From the NCBI RefSeq assembly GCF_902143515.1, contig NZ_CABFVD010000001.1, forward strand, positions 186,001 to 250,000: 64,000 nt of DNA, given 5' to 3'. This document shows, piece after piece, positions 19,395 through 29,352 of this stretch. How positions within the stretch are numbered: the first letter of the stretch is position 1; every line of letters starts with the position of its first letter. The position numbers were made by a program, and so were the translations under genes. The notes under the pieces were generated by a model. It ran no database searches and was not told the DNA's origin. It saw nothing but the letters and a program-made list of their open reading frames with translations. The DNA comes from Hathewaya massiliensis (lineage in GTDB: Bacteria; Bacillota; Clostridia; Clostridiales; Clostridiaceae).

Positions 19395-20126
19395 CTATTT
19401 TTGCGCAACAAATAATATTCTTTCACTATTTATTTTAACTTCGCAATTGCTATATCCATTAAGTTTTTCTTTTAATGTAAATCCTGCTTCTTCTAAAAGT
19501 TTCTCTATATTCTCAGTTTTATAAGCCCTTTCTCTATGCTGCTCATCAAACCTCCTATATACCTCTCCCTCTTTCACAAAGAATGTAAGATACATGTTCA
19601 ATATGTCTTCTTCAAGATAATTTTCCCATATGTACACTACTTCCTCATTATCATAATTATATACATTATTACCCATAACTTCTGTTAGCTTATAATAAGA
19701 ATTTATATCGAAGATAAATAATCCTCCATGCTCTAAATGCTCATATACACTTTTCAAAAATCTTAATAAATCTTCTTCTTCTAAAATATAATTAGTACCA
19801 TCTAGAGCACAGGTTGCTAGATTAAATTTATTATTTAATTTTAATTCACATATATCTTGGCATATAAATTTTATCCTCTTTCCCCTTAACTTTTCTTCTG
19901 CCTTACTTAGCATATAAGGAGATAAATCCACAGCCCAGCTATGTTTAAAATCTTTACATAAATTTAAAGTTAAATTTCCTGTTCCACAAGCAAGGTCTAA
20001 ATAGTATTCTTTATTAATATTGTATTGTCTGCATTTTTCTAATATAAAATCTGCCCAAAGCCTATAATCTACATCTTGATTTATAAGTTCATCATAAACT
20101 GAAGATAAATCCCTATAACTATCCAT
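19395..20126 (-). CDS. Class I SAM-dependent methyltransferase
   Basis: A 243-residue Rossmann-fold methyltransferase. The SAM motif LDLACGTGNLTL is near residues 42-53, the acidic residue AVDLSPYML follows, and motif IV is in LATCALDGTNYIL. The start is like DSYRDLSSVYDELINQDVDY, common in a small-molecule methyltransferase group of Firmicutes. The substrate is unknown. It lies 21 bp upstream of hslO in the same direction. Confidence 0.85.
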   Translation of the reverse strand: MDSYRDLSSVYDELINQDVDYRLWADFILEKCRQYNINKEYYLDLACGTGNLTLNLCKDFKHSWAVDLSPYMLSKAEEKLRGKRIKFICQDICELKLNNKFNLATCALDGTNYILEEEDLLRFLKSVYEHLEHGGLFIFDINSYYKLTEVMGNNVYNYDNEEVVYIWENYLEEDILNMYLTFFVKEGEVYRRFDEQHRERAYKTENIEKLLEEAGFTLKEKLNGYSNCEVKINSERILFVAQK

Positions 20127-20204
20127 CTATCCTTCTCCCTTTGTCTATACTATATTTATATTATAAAATAAAAATCCTCTTTATCAAGTGTATTTATAGA
20201 AATA

Positions 20205-20242
20205 TATTAATATAAGGCTATTTACTAGTGTAAATAGCCTTA
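20205..20242 (-). terminator. Perfect hairpin at the end of the spore protein gene
   Basis: AATATAAGGCTATTTAC-ACTA-GTAAATAGCCTTATATT is a 17-bp perfect stem that begins at the stop codon. The T-run after it is weak, so it may stabilise mRNA as much as terminate. Confidence 0.6.
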
Positions 20243-20482
20243 TATTATATCATCATTTTTAGGTATCTTCAGCTCTCTTTTTTTCTTTGTCATTATTCCT
20301 CCAATCCTTCCTGTTTCCTCTGCAGTAAGTCCTGACCAACCATACTTATCTACTTTATCTTTAAGTCCTAGTTCCTCAGCTATTTCATATTTAATCCTTT
20401 CTCTTAACATTTCCATTTCCGTTAGTTCTTTTTTAGCTTTAATTTTAGACTTAATAACCTTTTTTAGGGGAGTTTTTCCCAT
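20240..20482 (-). CDS. Small acid-soluble spore protein, alpha/beta type
   Basis: An 80-residue protein with the alpha/beta SASP core: KYEIAEELGL, containing the germination-protease cleavage pattern E-I-A, and TAEETGRIGGIMTKK, the DNA-binding helix segment. A longer, Lys-rich N-terminus (KTPLKKVIKSKIKAKK) precedes it. SASPs coat spore DNA and protect it from UV and heat. Expression is expected in the forespore under SigG; no promoter was pinned down. Single gene between the opp locus and the methyltransferase. Confidence 0.85.
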   Translation of the reverse strand: MGKTPLKKVIKSKIKAKKELTEMEMLRERIKYEIAEELGLKDKVDKYGWSGLTAEETGRIGGIMTKKKRELKIPKNDDII

Positions 20483-20547
20483 GTCTATCCCTCCGTAAAA
20501 TATATTATTTATATATATTTTTTACTAAAGAGGGCAATTTTATTCTA

Positions 20548-20583
20548 AAAAAACTGGAATAGCTTTAGCTACTCCAGTTTTTA
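20548..20583 (-). terminator. Terminator after oppA1
   Basis: AAAAACTGGAGTAGC pairs with GCTATTCCAGTTTTT on the minus strand, followed by further T residues. It closes the long leftward opp locus. Confidence 0.88.
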
Positions 20584-20595
20584 AATTAAATTATA

Positions 20596-22326
20596 TTATT
20601 TTTTTCTTCCTGAAATATAAATACCTTTAAGGTCTCCAAATCCAAAGTTCGTTGCGAATGAATTCTTAACATAGTTTCTTCTAAATGTTGATCTCTTACC
20701 AATATATATTGGAATTATAGCTGATTCATCATGTAATAAGATTTTTTCAGCTTTTCCATATAGCTCAGCTCTTTCTTTTGGATCTTTAGTGTTTTTTGCT
20801 TTCTTAGATAACTCATCATATTCTTTATTCACCCAACCAGTTTTTCTATAATAACCATCTACAGAGTTATGGTTGTCTAAGTAAGAACTTGGGTCATCCC
20901 AATCTGCAAACCATCCACCTAGAGCAAGGTCAAAATTTCCTTTATCTACTCTGTCATACATAATATCGTATTCCATTTGTTCAACCTTAAGTTCTATACC
21001 AAGTTTTTGTTTAAATTGTTGTTGGAAGAATTCAGCTTCCTCTTTATCTTGTTCCCTAGTTCCTCTTGAATATAATCTAATTTGTACCTTAGATGTATCT
21101 TCTGGTTTTCCTAATTCTTTTAAGCCTTCTTGTAATAACTTTTTAGGGTCCTTATGCTCTTCTTGTAATTGTTTTATAAAGTCATTTTTAACTAAAGAAG
21201 TGTAAGGTTTTCCTTCTGCTACTGAAATTGTTGGTGGAATTAATCCATAAGCTGGAATTCCAACACCATTTATAATATTCTTACAGAATTCCTCCCTATC
21301 AAACCCTAAAGTTATAGCTTGTCTAACTTTAGCATTCTTTAAGTACTCATTTTTAGCATTTACTATAAAATATTCTACGCTATTAGTAGGAGAAGTTATA
21401 TGCTTTGATGTATCCTCTGATTTAAACTTTTCTACCCAATTGGCATCTGATGTATATACTGAATCTATTTCTCCATTTTGATATGCTTGCATTTTAGCAT
21501 TTTCATCTGGTATATTTTTCCATGTAACTTTCGTTATAAATCTATTTTTTGCATCCCAGAAATCATTGTTCTTTTCAAATACTAATTTGTTTTTATGAAC
21601 CCACTCTGTTAATTTATAAGCACCATTTCCCATTATATATTTTGCATCTGAACCATACTCTTTACCATATTTTTCAACGATATCTTTTCTTACAGGTTTT
21701 AAAACTGGGAAATAAGTTAATTCCATGAAGAATGCACATGGTTTTTCAAGTTCAACTTCAAATGTATTATCATCTACAGCTTTTACCCCTAATTCTTCTG
21801 GTTTTTTCTTTCCATTTGCAATGTCAGTTGCATTTTTAACAATACCGTTAAATACTGTACCATATCCAGAGCCTGTTTTTGGATCTACTACTCTTTGCCA
21901 AGTATAAACGAAATCCTTTGCTGTAACAGGTTTGCCATCATGCCATTTAGAATCCTTTCTTAGTTTAAAAGTATATTTTAAACCATCACTACTAGCTTCC
22001 CAGCTTTCTGCTACTCCAGGCTCCATTTTTCCTGTACCATCTGGTTGAGGTTGATATCTTGTTAATCCTTCATAAATCATCCCTTGTGGAGCCCAAGTTG
22101 TATTAGTTGTAGCCTTTACTGGATCTAATGTTGTAGGCTCACCACTATACTCGTTTAAGAACTGTTCTGCATCCTTAGGTGCATCCTTTTCTTCTGTTGC
22201 TACATCTGGTTTCTTGTTATTATCTTTTACTTGGTCTTCCTTGTTTCCTCCGCCACATCCAACTAAAGCAGAAGATGCAACTACAGTTACTGCCAATAAA
22301 GTCGCCATAAGCTTTTTACTTTTCAT
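20596..22326 (-). CDS. oppA: Oligopeptide ABC transporter substrate-binding lipoprotein (oppA1)
   Basis: A 576-residue family 5 extracellular solute-binding protein. The signal peptide ends in a lipobox LVGC with lipidated Cys24. Then comes an acidic/Lys linker and the peptide-binding fold (EPTTLDPVKATTNTTW, YTFKLRKDSKWHDGKPVTAKDFVYTWQR-type segment, GGWFADWDDPSSYLDN). It captures peptides for the OppBCDF pore. About 60 percent alike by eye to the adjacent oppA2, so a tandem duplicate with divergence. It has its own 365-bp upstream region after the oppA2 terminator. Confidence 0.93.
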   Translation of the reverse strand: MKSKKLMATLLAVTVVASSALVGCGGGNKEDQVKDNNKKPDVATEEKDAPKDAEQFLNEYSGEPTTLDPVKATTNTTWAPQGMIYEGLTRYQPQPDGTGKMEPGVAESWEASSDGLKYTFKLRKDSKWHDGKPVTAKDFVYTWQRVVDPKTGSGYGTVFNGIVKNATDIANGKKKPEELGVKAVDDNTFEVELEKPCAFFMELTYFPVLKPVRKDIVEKYGKEYGSDAKYIMGNGAYKLTEWVHKNKLVFEKNNDFWDAKNRFITKVTWKNIPDENAKMQAYQNGEIDSVYTSDANWVEKFKSEDTSKHITSPTNSVEYFIVNAKNEYLKNAKVRQAITLGFDREEFCKNIINGVGIPAYGLIPPTISVAEGKPYTSLVKNDFIKQLQEEHKDPKKLLQEGLKELGKPEDTSKVQIRLYSRGTREQDKEEAEFFQQQFKQKLGIELKVEQMEYDIMYDRVDKGNFDLALGGWFADWDDPSSYLDNHNSVDGYYRKTGWVNKEYDELSKKAKNTKDPKERAELYGKAEKILLHDESAIIPIYIGKRSTFRRNYVKNSFATNFGFGDLKGIYISGRKK

Positions 22327-22692
22327 TGATGTATTCCCCTTTCAATATATAAAATAATAAAAATTATAAACTCCCTTAATTTTGTGAAAATTATTAATAT
22401 TCCACTTATTTTGTTTTATTATATAATACAATAAACTTCAAAATAAATCAACATAAAGTTTTCATAAATTTCAAATAATATAAATTTTAATTATAGATAC
22501 GCCTTAATAATTCTATATATTACTAGTTATACTTCTTTTTATATATTATATGACTATTATATTCCCCTGTCTATAGAAATATTAAAAAATTCTGTATTTA
22601 TCTTTTTTAAAAAGAGCTACAGATAAAAATATCTATAGCCCCTCTTCTTACACTATTTAATACATACCCCTTATAGGTTATTATATATTATT
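22327..22692 (-). other. Intergenic region oppA1-oppA2
   Basis: 366 bases of very AT-rich sequence. A terminator for oppA2 lies at its distal end (22603-22645). The remaining part must hold the oppA1 promoter if it is not read through, but no convincing -35/-10 pair was picked out. Confidence 0.5.
22603..22645 (-). terminator. Terminator after oppA2
   Basis: GAGGGGCTATAGAT pairs imperfectly with ATCTGTAGCTCTTTTT on the minus strand, leaving a T-rich tail. About 50 bases past the oppA2 stop. Confidence 0.75.
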
Positions 22693-24414
22693 TTATTTTG
22701 TTCTACCTGCTGTATAAGCACCTTTATAATCGTCACGTCCAAATTCTGTTGTATTTAAGTTCTTAACATATTTTTTTCTAAATCTTGGATTCTTAGTGCT
22801 CATTACTGGTATTATAAGTGTATCTTTATAAACAAGTTCTTCTTCAGCTTCTCCATATAATTTAGCTCTTTCTTTAGGATCTAAGGTTTTCTTTGCCTTT
22901 TCTACATTCTTATCATATTTTTCATTTTTCCAACCAGCTGCCTTATATTGTCCAATTCCTGAATGGAATGCATCTAAGAAGGCACTTGGGTCGTTGTAAT
23001 CAGCAAACCAACCGTTAAATGCCATATCAAAATCACCTTTTTCAACCCTATCATACATTATGTTAAAATCCACTTGCTGTACCTTTACATCAATCCCTAA
23101 ACTTTCCTGCCATTTTTGTTGGAAAAATTCTGCTTCTTGTTTTTCAGATTCCCCTGTTCCTCTTGCAAGTAATGTAAAGCTTACTTTTGACGTATCCTCA
23201 GGTAATCCTAATTCTTTTAGTCCTTGTTGTAATAGTTTTTTAGGATCCTTGTTTTCTTCAGCAATTTTCTTAATAAAATCATTATCCACAAACTTTTTAT
23301 ATGAAGTTCCATCTAGAGTTAAACCTTCTGTAACATACCCATACATAGGAACCGCTTGGTCATTCCATACTCCTTTAACAAAATCTTCTCTGCTAAAGGA
23401 AATAGCAAGGGCTTTTCTTACTTTTTCATTTTTTAAGAACTTATTTTTTCCAACATTCATAAGTAAATAATCCACATTGTTACCATGAGAATTTATAAAT
23501 TCATTGTTTTCATCTTGTTTAAACTTTTCTATCCATTCAGGTTCAGTAACAAATATAGAATCAATTTCACCACTTTGGAATGCTTGAAGTTTGGCATTTG
23601 AATCTTTAATTATCTTCCAGTTTACAGTTTTAAGATTTATCTTATCCTTATCCCAGTAGTTGTTATTTTTTTCAAAGGTCATTTTATTCTTATGAACCCA
23701 CTCTTTTAAAGAATATGCTCCATTACCTACAACATACTGAGCTTCAGTCCCATATTGTTTTCCGTATTTCTCAATTATATCTTTTCTTACAGGTTTTAAC
23801 CCCCCGAAGTATGTTAAATCCATAAAGTATCCACATGGTTCTTGAAGAGTTACTTCAAAAGTATTATCATCAATTGCCTTAACTCCCAATTCATCTACTG
23901 GTTTTTTACCCTTTATTACCTCAGAGGAATTTTTAATTATGTTATTTAATATAAATGCAGACTTTCCTCCTGTTTTTGGATTACATAGTCTCTTCCATGA
24001 ATACTCAAAATCCTTAGCAGTAACAGGTTGTCCATCTGACCATTTAGCATCTTTTCTAAGATGGAAGGTATATATTAATCCATCTTTACTAATATCCCAT
24101 TTTTCTGCAACACCCGGTTCTAATTTACCTGTTCCATCCTCTTGAGGTGTTAATCTTGTTAAGCCTTCGTATAATAACCCTTGTGGTGTCATTGAAGTAT
24201 CGTCATTTACCATAGCAGGATCTAATGAAGTTGGCTCCCCACCAGCAGAATTCAAGAATTGTTCAGCATCTTTTTCTTCTGATTTTTCTTGCTTATTTTG
24301 TTCTGTTTTTCCTGGCTCATTTTTTCCCTCTTCCTTGCCACCACATCCTACTAATGCAACAGAAGAAATCATTGAAACTGCTAACAAAGTAGCTAAAAGC
24401 TTTTTACTTTTCAT
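22693..24414 (-). CDS. oppA: Oligopeptide ABC transporter substrate-binding lipoprotein (oppA2)
   Basis: A 573-residue family 5 solute-binding lipoprotein with lipobox LVGC (Cys24) and a Glu/Lys linker. The binding fold shows EPTSLDPAMVNDDTSM and NGWFADYNDPSAFLDAF. Close relative of oppA1 and farther from oppA3. It follows oppF1 after a 299-bp gap with a stem-loop, a common arrangement that lets the binding protein be made in excess over the pore. Substrate preference is not readable from sequence. Confidence 0.93.
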   Translation of the reverse strand: MKSKKLLATLLAVSMISSVALVGCGGKEEGKNEPGKTEQNKQEKSEEKDAEQFLNSAGGEPTSLDPAMVNDDTSMTPQGLLYEGLTRLTPQEDGTGKLEPGVAEKWDISKDGLIYTFHLRKDAKWSDGQPVTAKDFEYSWKRLCNPKTGGKSAFILNNIIKNSSEVIKGKKPVDELGVKAIDDNTFEVTLQEPCGYFMDLTYFGGLKPVRKDIIEKYGKQYGTEAQYVVGNGAYSLKEWVHKNKMTFEKNNNYWDKDKINLKTVNWKIIKDSNAKLQAFQSGEIDSIFVTEPEWIEKFKQDENNEFINSHGNNVDYLLMNVGKNKFLKNEKVRKALAISFSREDFVKGVWNDQAVPMYGYVTEGLTLDGTSYKKFVDNDFIKKIAEENKDPKKLLQQGLKELGLPEDTSKVSFTLLARGTGESEKQEAEFFQQKWQESLGIDVKVQQVDFNIMYDRVEKGDFDMAFNGWFADYNDPSAFLDAFHSGIGQYKAAGWKNEKYDKNVEKAKKTLDPKERAKLYGEAEEELVYKDTLIIPVMSTKNPRFRKKYVKNLNTTEFGRDDYKGAYTAGRTK

Positions 24415-24537
24415 TTTTTTGCCCCTTTCAAAATATAGATATAACCTTATAGTAAAGGTTTTCCATAGGATTAATTTATATCTTTTCTAAGATAGAAAGT
24501 AAAATTTTGTATGCCCCCACTTTAATTGCATAGGAAT

Positions 24538-24564
24538 AAGTTAATGGCACATAACCATTAACTT
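24538..24564 (-). terminator. Stem-loop between oppF1 and oppA2
   Basis: AAGTTAATGG and CCATTAACTT form a 10-bp perfect stem with a 7-base loop. No strong T-run follows, so it may be a processing or stability element. The rest of 24415-24713 is AT-rich without a gene. Confidence 0.45.
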
Positions 24565-24713
24565 ACCCCTAAATATAGAATAACTTAAAGTTAAAAATAA
24601 ATCAATAATAACTTAACGTATTCCCCAATTAAATTAAATAAAAGTTAATATAAAATAATAGTGAACTTTATACTTTTAATCTAGTTTAATCAATATTTAT
24701 AATATCATATATA

Positions 24714-25673
24714 TTACAAAATATGACAAGCTACAAAGTGATCTTTTTTAATTTCTCTTAGTTCTGGTGTCTTTTCAAAACACTCTTCCTTTGCATATTT
24801 ACATCTTCCTGCAAATCTGCATCCTGGTTTAGGATTGATTGGACTTGGAACTTCCCCTTCTAATGGGATTCTCTTTTTAGCCTTTACAGCATCAGGATCT
24901 GGAATTGGTATTGCTGAAAGTAAAGCTTGAGTATATGGATGCATTGGTTCTGCATATAACTCTTCACTTCCTGCAAGTTCCACTAAATGTCCAACATACA
25001 TAACACCAACTCTGTCAGATATATGTTTTACCATGGAAAGATCGTGTGCTATAAAAAGATAAGTTAATCCTAATTCCTTTTGTAATTTTATAAGTAGGTT
25101 AACTACTTGTGCTTGTATCGACACGTCTAGAGCGGATATTGGCTCATCACACACTATAAACTCTGGTTCTATAGCAAGTGCTCTTGCTATACCTATTCTT
25201 TGTCTTTGCCCTCCAGAGAATTCATGTGGAAATCTAGATGCGTGTTCTTTATTTAATCCTACTAAATTTAGTAGTTCATATATTTTATTTGTTCTCTCTT
25301 GCCCTGTATATAAATTGTGAATATCAATTCCTTCACCAATTATATCTCCTACAGTCATTCTTGGATTTAAAGATGCATAAGGGTCTTGGAATATTATTTG
25401 AGCTCTTCTTGCGAATTCTTTCTTTTCTTTTTTATTTAATCCATGAACGCTTACTCCATCAAATAATACTTCTCCCTCTGTAGCATCGTAAAGTCCCATT
25501 ACAGTTCTTCCACAGGTTGTTTTACCACAACCTGATTCTCCAACTAGTCCTAAGGTTTCACCTTTTCTTATTTGAAAATTAACCCCATCAACAGCTTTTA
25601 ATAGTGCTTTAGGCCCTACTTTAAAATGTTTTTTTAAGTTTTTCACATCAATTAAAACCTTATTATCTGACAT
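24714..25673 (-). CDS. oppF: Peptide ABC transporter ATPase OppF (copy 1)
   Basis: A 319-residue ABC ATPase. Walker A GLVGESGCGKTTCGRT (about 43-58), signature FSGGQRQRIGIARALA (about 150), Walker B FIVCDEPISALD, and the peptide-transporter C-terminal extension PHPYTQALLSAIPIPDP followed by a four-Cys segment (GCRFAGRCKYAKEECFE, then C at 316) that holds an Fe-S cluster in some Opp/Dpp ATPases. It starts with the stop of oppD1 (one-base overlap). Its central 551 bp are almost identical to oppF copy 2. Confidence 0.95.
   Translation of the reverse strand: MSDNKVLIDVKNLKKHFKVGPKALLKAVDGVNFQIRKGETLGLVGESGCGKTTCGRTVMGLYDATEGEVLFDGVSVHGLNKKEKKEFARRAQIIFQDPYASLNPRMTVGDIIGEGIDIHNLYTGQERTNKIYELLNLVGLNKEHASRFPHEFSGGQRQRIGIARALAIEPEFIVCDEPISALDVSIQAQVVNLLIKLQKELGLTYLFIAHDLSMVKHISDRVGVMYVGHLVELAGSEELYAEPMHPYTQALLSAIPIPDPDAVKAKKRIPLEGEVPSPINPKPGCRFAGRCKYAKEECFEKTPELREIKKDHFVACHIL
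25016..25566 (-). repeat. 551-bp block nearly identical to 29653-30203
   Basis: The two oppF genes match here with only three differences (25119, 25152 and 25496), including silent sites, while sequence on both sides diverges at once. This is the mark of recent gene conversion. Confidence 0.93.
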
Positions 25674-26698
25674 TATTTTGCACCTCCTGATACTAAAACT
25701 TTTGGTGTTTCTATTTTAGGTGCCATTGGATGTTTTAACCAACATGCAACTTCGTGAGTTTCTGATATACTTGTAACTTCTGGTAATGCTTCTTTACAAA
25801 TAGGCATACAATATTCACATCTAGCTGCAAATGGACATCCAACTGGTGGTTTAACCAAGTCTGGTGGAGTACCACCTAATGCATATAAAGTCTCTTTATT
25901 TTCAGTTTCCAATCTTGGTACTGATTGAAGTAAAGCCCATGTGTATGGATGTTGAGGATTATAGAATATTTCACTTGTAAGTCCTCTTTCTATAATTTGT
26001 CCTGCATACATAACTTGAATTCTATGGGCAACATCTGCAACTACTCCAAGGTCATGAGTTACTAATATAACTGCCGTGCCAAGTTTCTTTTGAAGATCGC
26101 CTATAAGATCCATAATCTGAGCTTGAATTGTAACGTCTAGCGCTGTAGTGGGTTCGTCAGCTATAAGAATCTTAGGATTACAAGCAAGTGCTATAGCTAT
26201 CATAGCCCTTTGTCTCATACCACCTGAAAATTCATGCGGATATTGAGCTGCTCTCTTAGCTGCATTAGGTAACTTTACAAGTTCTAATAATCTTACAGCC
26301 TCTTCAAGAGCTTGTTTTTTGTTCATTCCTCTATGAATAATTAAGCTTTCAGCTATTTGCTTTCCAACAGTCATAGTTGGATTTAACGAGGTCATAGGAT
26401 CTTGGAATATCATTGATATTTCAGCACCTCTATAGTGTCTCATTTCTTTTTCTTTTAATTTTAAAAGATCTTTACCTTCAAATAATATTTCTGAACCTTC
26501 CTTTATTTCTGATGGTGGTGTTGGTAAAAGCCTCATTATAGCTTTAGATGTAACAGATTTTCCACATCCTGATTCACCAACCACAGCTAAGGTTTCTCCT
26601 TTACTTAAGTAAAAATCCACTCCCCTTACTGCCTGTACTTCTCCTGCATAAGTATGAAAAGATACTCTTAAATTCTTAACTTCCAAAATTTTTTCCAT
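25673..26698 (-). CDS. oppD: Peptide ABC transporter ATPase OppD (copy 1)
   Basis: A 341-residue ABC ATPase with Walker A VVGESGCGKSVTSKA, signature FSGGMRQRAMIAIALA, Walker B ILIADEPTTALD, and the oligopeptide C-terminal extension HPYTWALLQSVPRLET plus Cys residues (GCPFAARCEYCMPIC). It pairs with OppF to power import. Sits between oppC1 (16 bp) and oppF1. About 80 percent like oppD copy 2. Confidence 0.95.
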   Translation of the reverse strand: MEKILEVKNLRVSFHTYAGEVQAVRGVDFYLSKGETLAVVGESGCGKSVTSKAIMRLLPTPPSEIKEGSEILFEGKDLLKLKEKEMRHYRGAEISMIFQDPMTSLNPTMTVGKQIAESLIIHRGMNKKQALEEAVRLLELVKLPNAAKRAAQYPHEFSGGMRQRAMIAIALACNPKILIADEPTTALDVTIQAQIMDLIGDLQKKLGTAVILVTHDLGVVADVAHRIQVMYAGQIIERGLTSEIFYNPQHPYTWALLQSVPRLETENKETLYALGGTPPDLVKPPVGCPFAARCEYCMPICKEALPEVTSISETHEVACWLKHPMAPKIETPKVLVSGGAK

Positions 26699-26713
26699 TT
26701 ATTGTTCCCCCCA

Positions 26714-27658
26714 TTATTGACGTAATCTTGGATCTAATGCGTCATTTAAACCATCTCCAAATAGGTTAAAGCACAACATTACCAAGCTAATAAATAAGCA
26801 AGGGAAAAACAACTGGTAAGGGTAAAATTGAATTTTTGATTGTGCAGCAGATGCTAATGCTCCCCAGCTTGTATTTGGTGATGCAATTCCTAGTCCTATA
26901 TAACTTAAGAAAGCCTCATAGAATATAAAAGATGGTACTGAGAAAGTGATATCAACCATTACAAGTCCAAATGTATTTGGAAGTAAGTGCTTTACAATAA
27001 CTCTTGAAGCTCCAGCTCCTAGTGATTGAGCTGCAAGAACAAATTCTTGTTCCTTAAGTTGAAGTATTTTACCTCTTACTATTCTAGCCGTACCTATCCA
27101 CGAGGTTAATGAAATTGCTAATACCAAAGAAAACATTCCTCTACCCAATACAAGAGATAGTAATATGGTTAAAACAAGGTTTGGTAAACTTCCAAGTATC
27201 TCTATAAATCTCATCATAATATCATCTACTAATCCACCATAATATCCTGAAACTCCACCATATGCACATCCCATTACAGTCATTAAGAATGTACAGATTA
27301 TTGCTATTAGTATAGATACTCTTCCACCTTGAGCAACCCTAGCAAATAAATCTCTCCCTAAGTTATCTGTTCCAAATAGAAACTTTGCACTTGGTTTTAA
27401 ATTTTTAACTGAAGTATCTATTTTTGTATAATCTTTACCAACTATAGGTACAATTATGGTAAATAAAATAATAGCTATAAGTATAATCGCTGATAAAATA
27501 GCAAGTTTATTTTTCTTAAGTCTTCTCCAAGCATCTTGCAAATAGGTTAAACTAGGTCTCATTATTTTTTCTGATTCATCTCTATCTATGCCTACAATCT
27601 GGAACTTCTCTGGAGTAAGTTCTAGATTTGTACTTTTATTTGTTGTTAACTCTGCCAT
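26714..27658 (-). CDS. oppC: Peptide ABC transporter permease OppC (copy 1)
   Basis: A 314-residue inner-membrane permease. A cytosolic N-terminus with YLQDAWRRLKKNKLA (OppC_N) precedes the first membrane segment (about 55-75). The remaining membrane segments and the EAA-type loop EQEFVLAAQSLGAGASRVIVKHLLPNT follow, and the C-terminus ends GDGLNDALDPRLRQ. Forms the pore with OppB. Start ATG after AGGAGGG, 14 bp after oppB1. Confidence 0.95.
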   Translation of the reverse strand: MAELTTNKSTNLELTPEKFQIVGIDRDESEKIMRPSLTYLQDAWRRLKKNKLAILSAIILIAIILFTIIVPIVGKDYTKIDTSVKNLKPSAKFLFGTDNLGRDLFARVAQGGRVSILIAIICTFLMTVMGCAYGGVSGYYGGLVDDIMMRFIEILGSLPNLVLTILLSLVLGRGMFSLVLAISLTSWIGTARIVRGKILQLKEQEFVLAAQSLGAGASRVIVKHLLPNTFGLVMVDITFSVPSFIFYEAFLSYIGLGIASPNTSWGALASAAQSKIQFYPYQLFFPCLFISLVMLCFNLFGDGLNDALDPRLRQ

Positions 27659-27672
27659 GGTTTTCCCTCCTA

Positions 27673-28605
27673 TTATTTACTTTCTCCAACTCTAATTCTT
27701 GGGTCGGCAATTCCATAGAAAATATCAACTAATATAAGAGCTATAATATAAGTAACTGATATGAAAACAGTTAATCCCATTATCATAGTATAGTCATTAC
27801 TACTAATAGCTGAAATATAGTTATCTCCTAAGCCTGGTATTGAGAATACTCTTTCAACAACAAATCCACCCATAAATATTCCCATTATTGCAGGTGCTAA
27901 AAAAGTAATTATAGGAATAATAGCATTTCTAATAACGTGTTTTACAACTAGGCTAAACTTACTAACACCTTTGGCCTTAGCTGTTACAATGTAATCTTCA
28001 CCAATAACACTTAGGGTACTGTTTCTCATGAATTTACAGTAACTAGCCATACCTCCAAAGGATACTGAAATAGCTGGTAAAATCATATTAGAAAATTTAC
28101 CCCAGCCAAAAACAGGAACTAGTTTAAGTTTAATTGAAAATACATATTGTAATAATGCTGCAAGGACGAAACTAGGCACACAAATACCTAAGATAACTAA
28201 AACTCCCACAGCCTGGTCAATCCATTTGCCACGATTAAAGGCTGCTAGTATACCTAATGTTACCCCAAATAAAACTTCTATAAGTATAGCAATACCCCCA
28301 TAAGATGCAGAAATTGGTCCATGTTTTGCAATAATATCTACTACACTTCTTCCTTCATAGATCATAGACTCTCCAAGGTCAAATTCAAAAACAATTTTTT
28401 TAATGTACCTAAAATATTGTTGATGTACTGGAAGATCTAATCCGAGTTTCTTCCTGTAAGCCTCTTTAGCTTCTTTTGGTAAATTCTTAGCCCCTTCTGC
28501 AAGTGGGTCACCTGGTTTTAATCGGATAAGGAAAAATGTTAGCGTAATAATTATAAACGTGGTAAAAATTCCATATCCAATTCTCTTAAGAATAAATTTA
28601 GCCAT
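27673..28605 (-). CDS. oppB: Peptide ABC transporter permease OppB (copy 1)
   Basis: A 310-residue permease starting MAKFILKRIGYGIFTTFIII, with the usual first membrane helix, periplasmic loop containing GDPLA, and the EAA loop DYIVTAKAKGVSKFSLVVKHVIRNA. The end is VDIFYGIADPRIRVG. First gene of oppB-C-D-F-A2-A1. A 745-bp AT-rich region lies upstream. Confidence 0.95.
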   Translation of the reverse strand: MAKFILKRIGYGIFTTFIIITLTFFLIRLKPGDPLAEGAKNLPKEAKEAYRKKLGLDLPVHQQYFRYIKKIVFEFDLGESMIYEGRSVVDIIAKHGPISASYGGIAILIEVLFGVTLGILAAFNRGKWIDQAVGVLVILGICVPSFVLAALLQYVFSIKLKLVPVFGWGKFSNMILPAISVSFGGMASYCKFMRNSTLSVIGEDYIVTAKAKGVSKFSLVVKHVIRNAIIPIITFLAPAIMGIFMGGFVVERVFSIPGLGDNYISAISSNDYTMIMGLTVFISVTYIIALILVDIFYGIADPRIRVGESK

Positions 28606-29330
28606 TAAATACTCCCCCCTAGATTTTTGTATAAATTAAATAAGATTTATATTAATTATTAATTAAAATATTTTTAAAATACTTTTTAATTTTAATTAAT
28701 AATTTTATAACTTTAAATTAAATGAAAACGTATTCTAATTATTTTAAAAAAATAATATAAACTTGTTTATATTATTAAATATATGTATTACTATTTTTAT
28801 TATTAATTTTTAGTAAACCAATTTCCCCCTTTCATATAAACGATTATAATAACAATGTTACTTTTTGAACCTTTTCTAAAATTAGACTTTGAATTAACAA
28901 AAAATTTTATCTTTTTTAAATTATATGTATATTTTAAATGAAAAAGCACATAATTTCAATACAAGTTAAAAAATAAAAAATTTTTTTTGCAAGTTTTTAT
29001 TTTTACAATTTAAAATTACGAACATTTATACAATACACTTTATTAAATATATGTATAACTTAGATTGAATTATTTTATTATGTACCTAATTTTATTGTAA
29101 ATTAACTTATTTAATAAGTTAATCATTAAGATAATAAGTTATTGTAATTTTACGAAAATTCTAAAGGTAACAACTAATCTAAGATATTATTAATATTATA
29201 CATACTTTTTTATAAAACACATATAGTAATGTCACATATTAAAACAAAGGTAATAAGAGTTATGCCCACTATTAATGTTTTATTTTCTCTACAAGGCATT
29301 TAATGAACTTTTAACTTTAAAAATCAATAA
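28606..29330. other. Gene-free AT-rich region between the two opp operons
   Basis: Roughly 725 bases with extreme AT content and long A and T runs. No ORF, RNA or repeat was recognised. It should contain the promoter of the oppB-first operon. Confidence 0.5.
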
Positions 29331-29352
29331 AAAATGGGGTTTCCCCCATTTT
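29325..29352 (-). terminator. Terminator after oppF2
   Basis: AAAATGGGG-GAAA-CCCCATTTT followed by more T on the minus strand, overlapping the oppF2 stop. It divides the two opp operons. Confidence 0.9.
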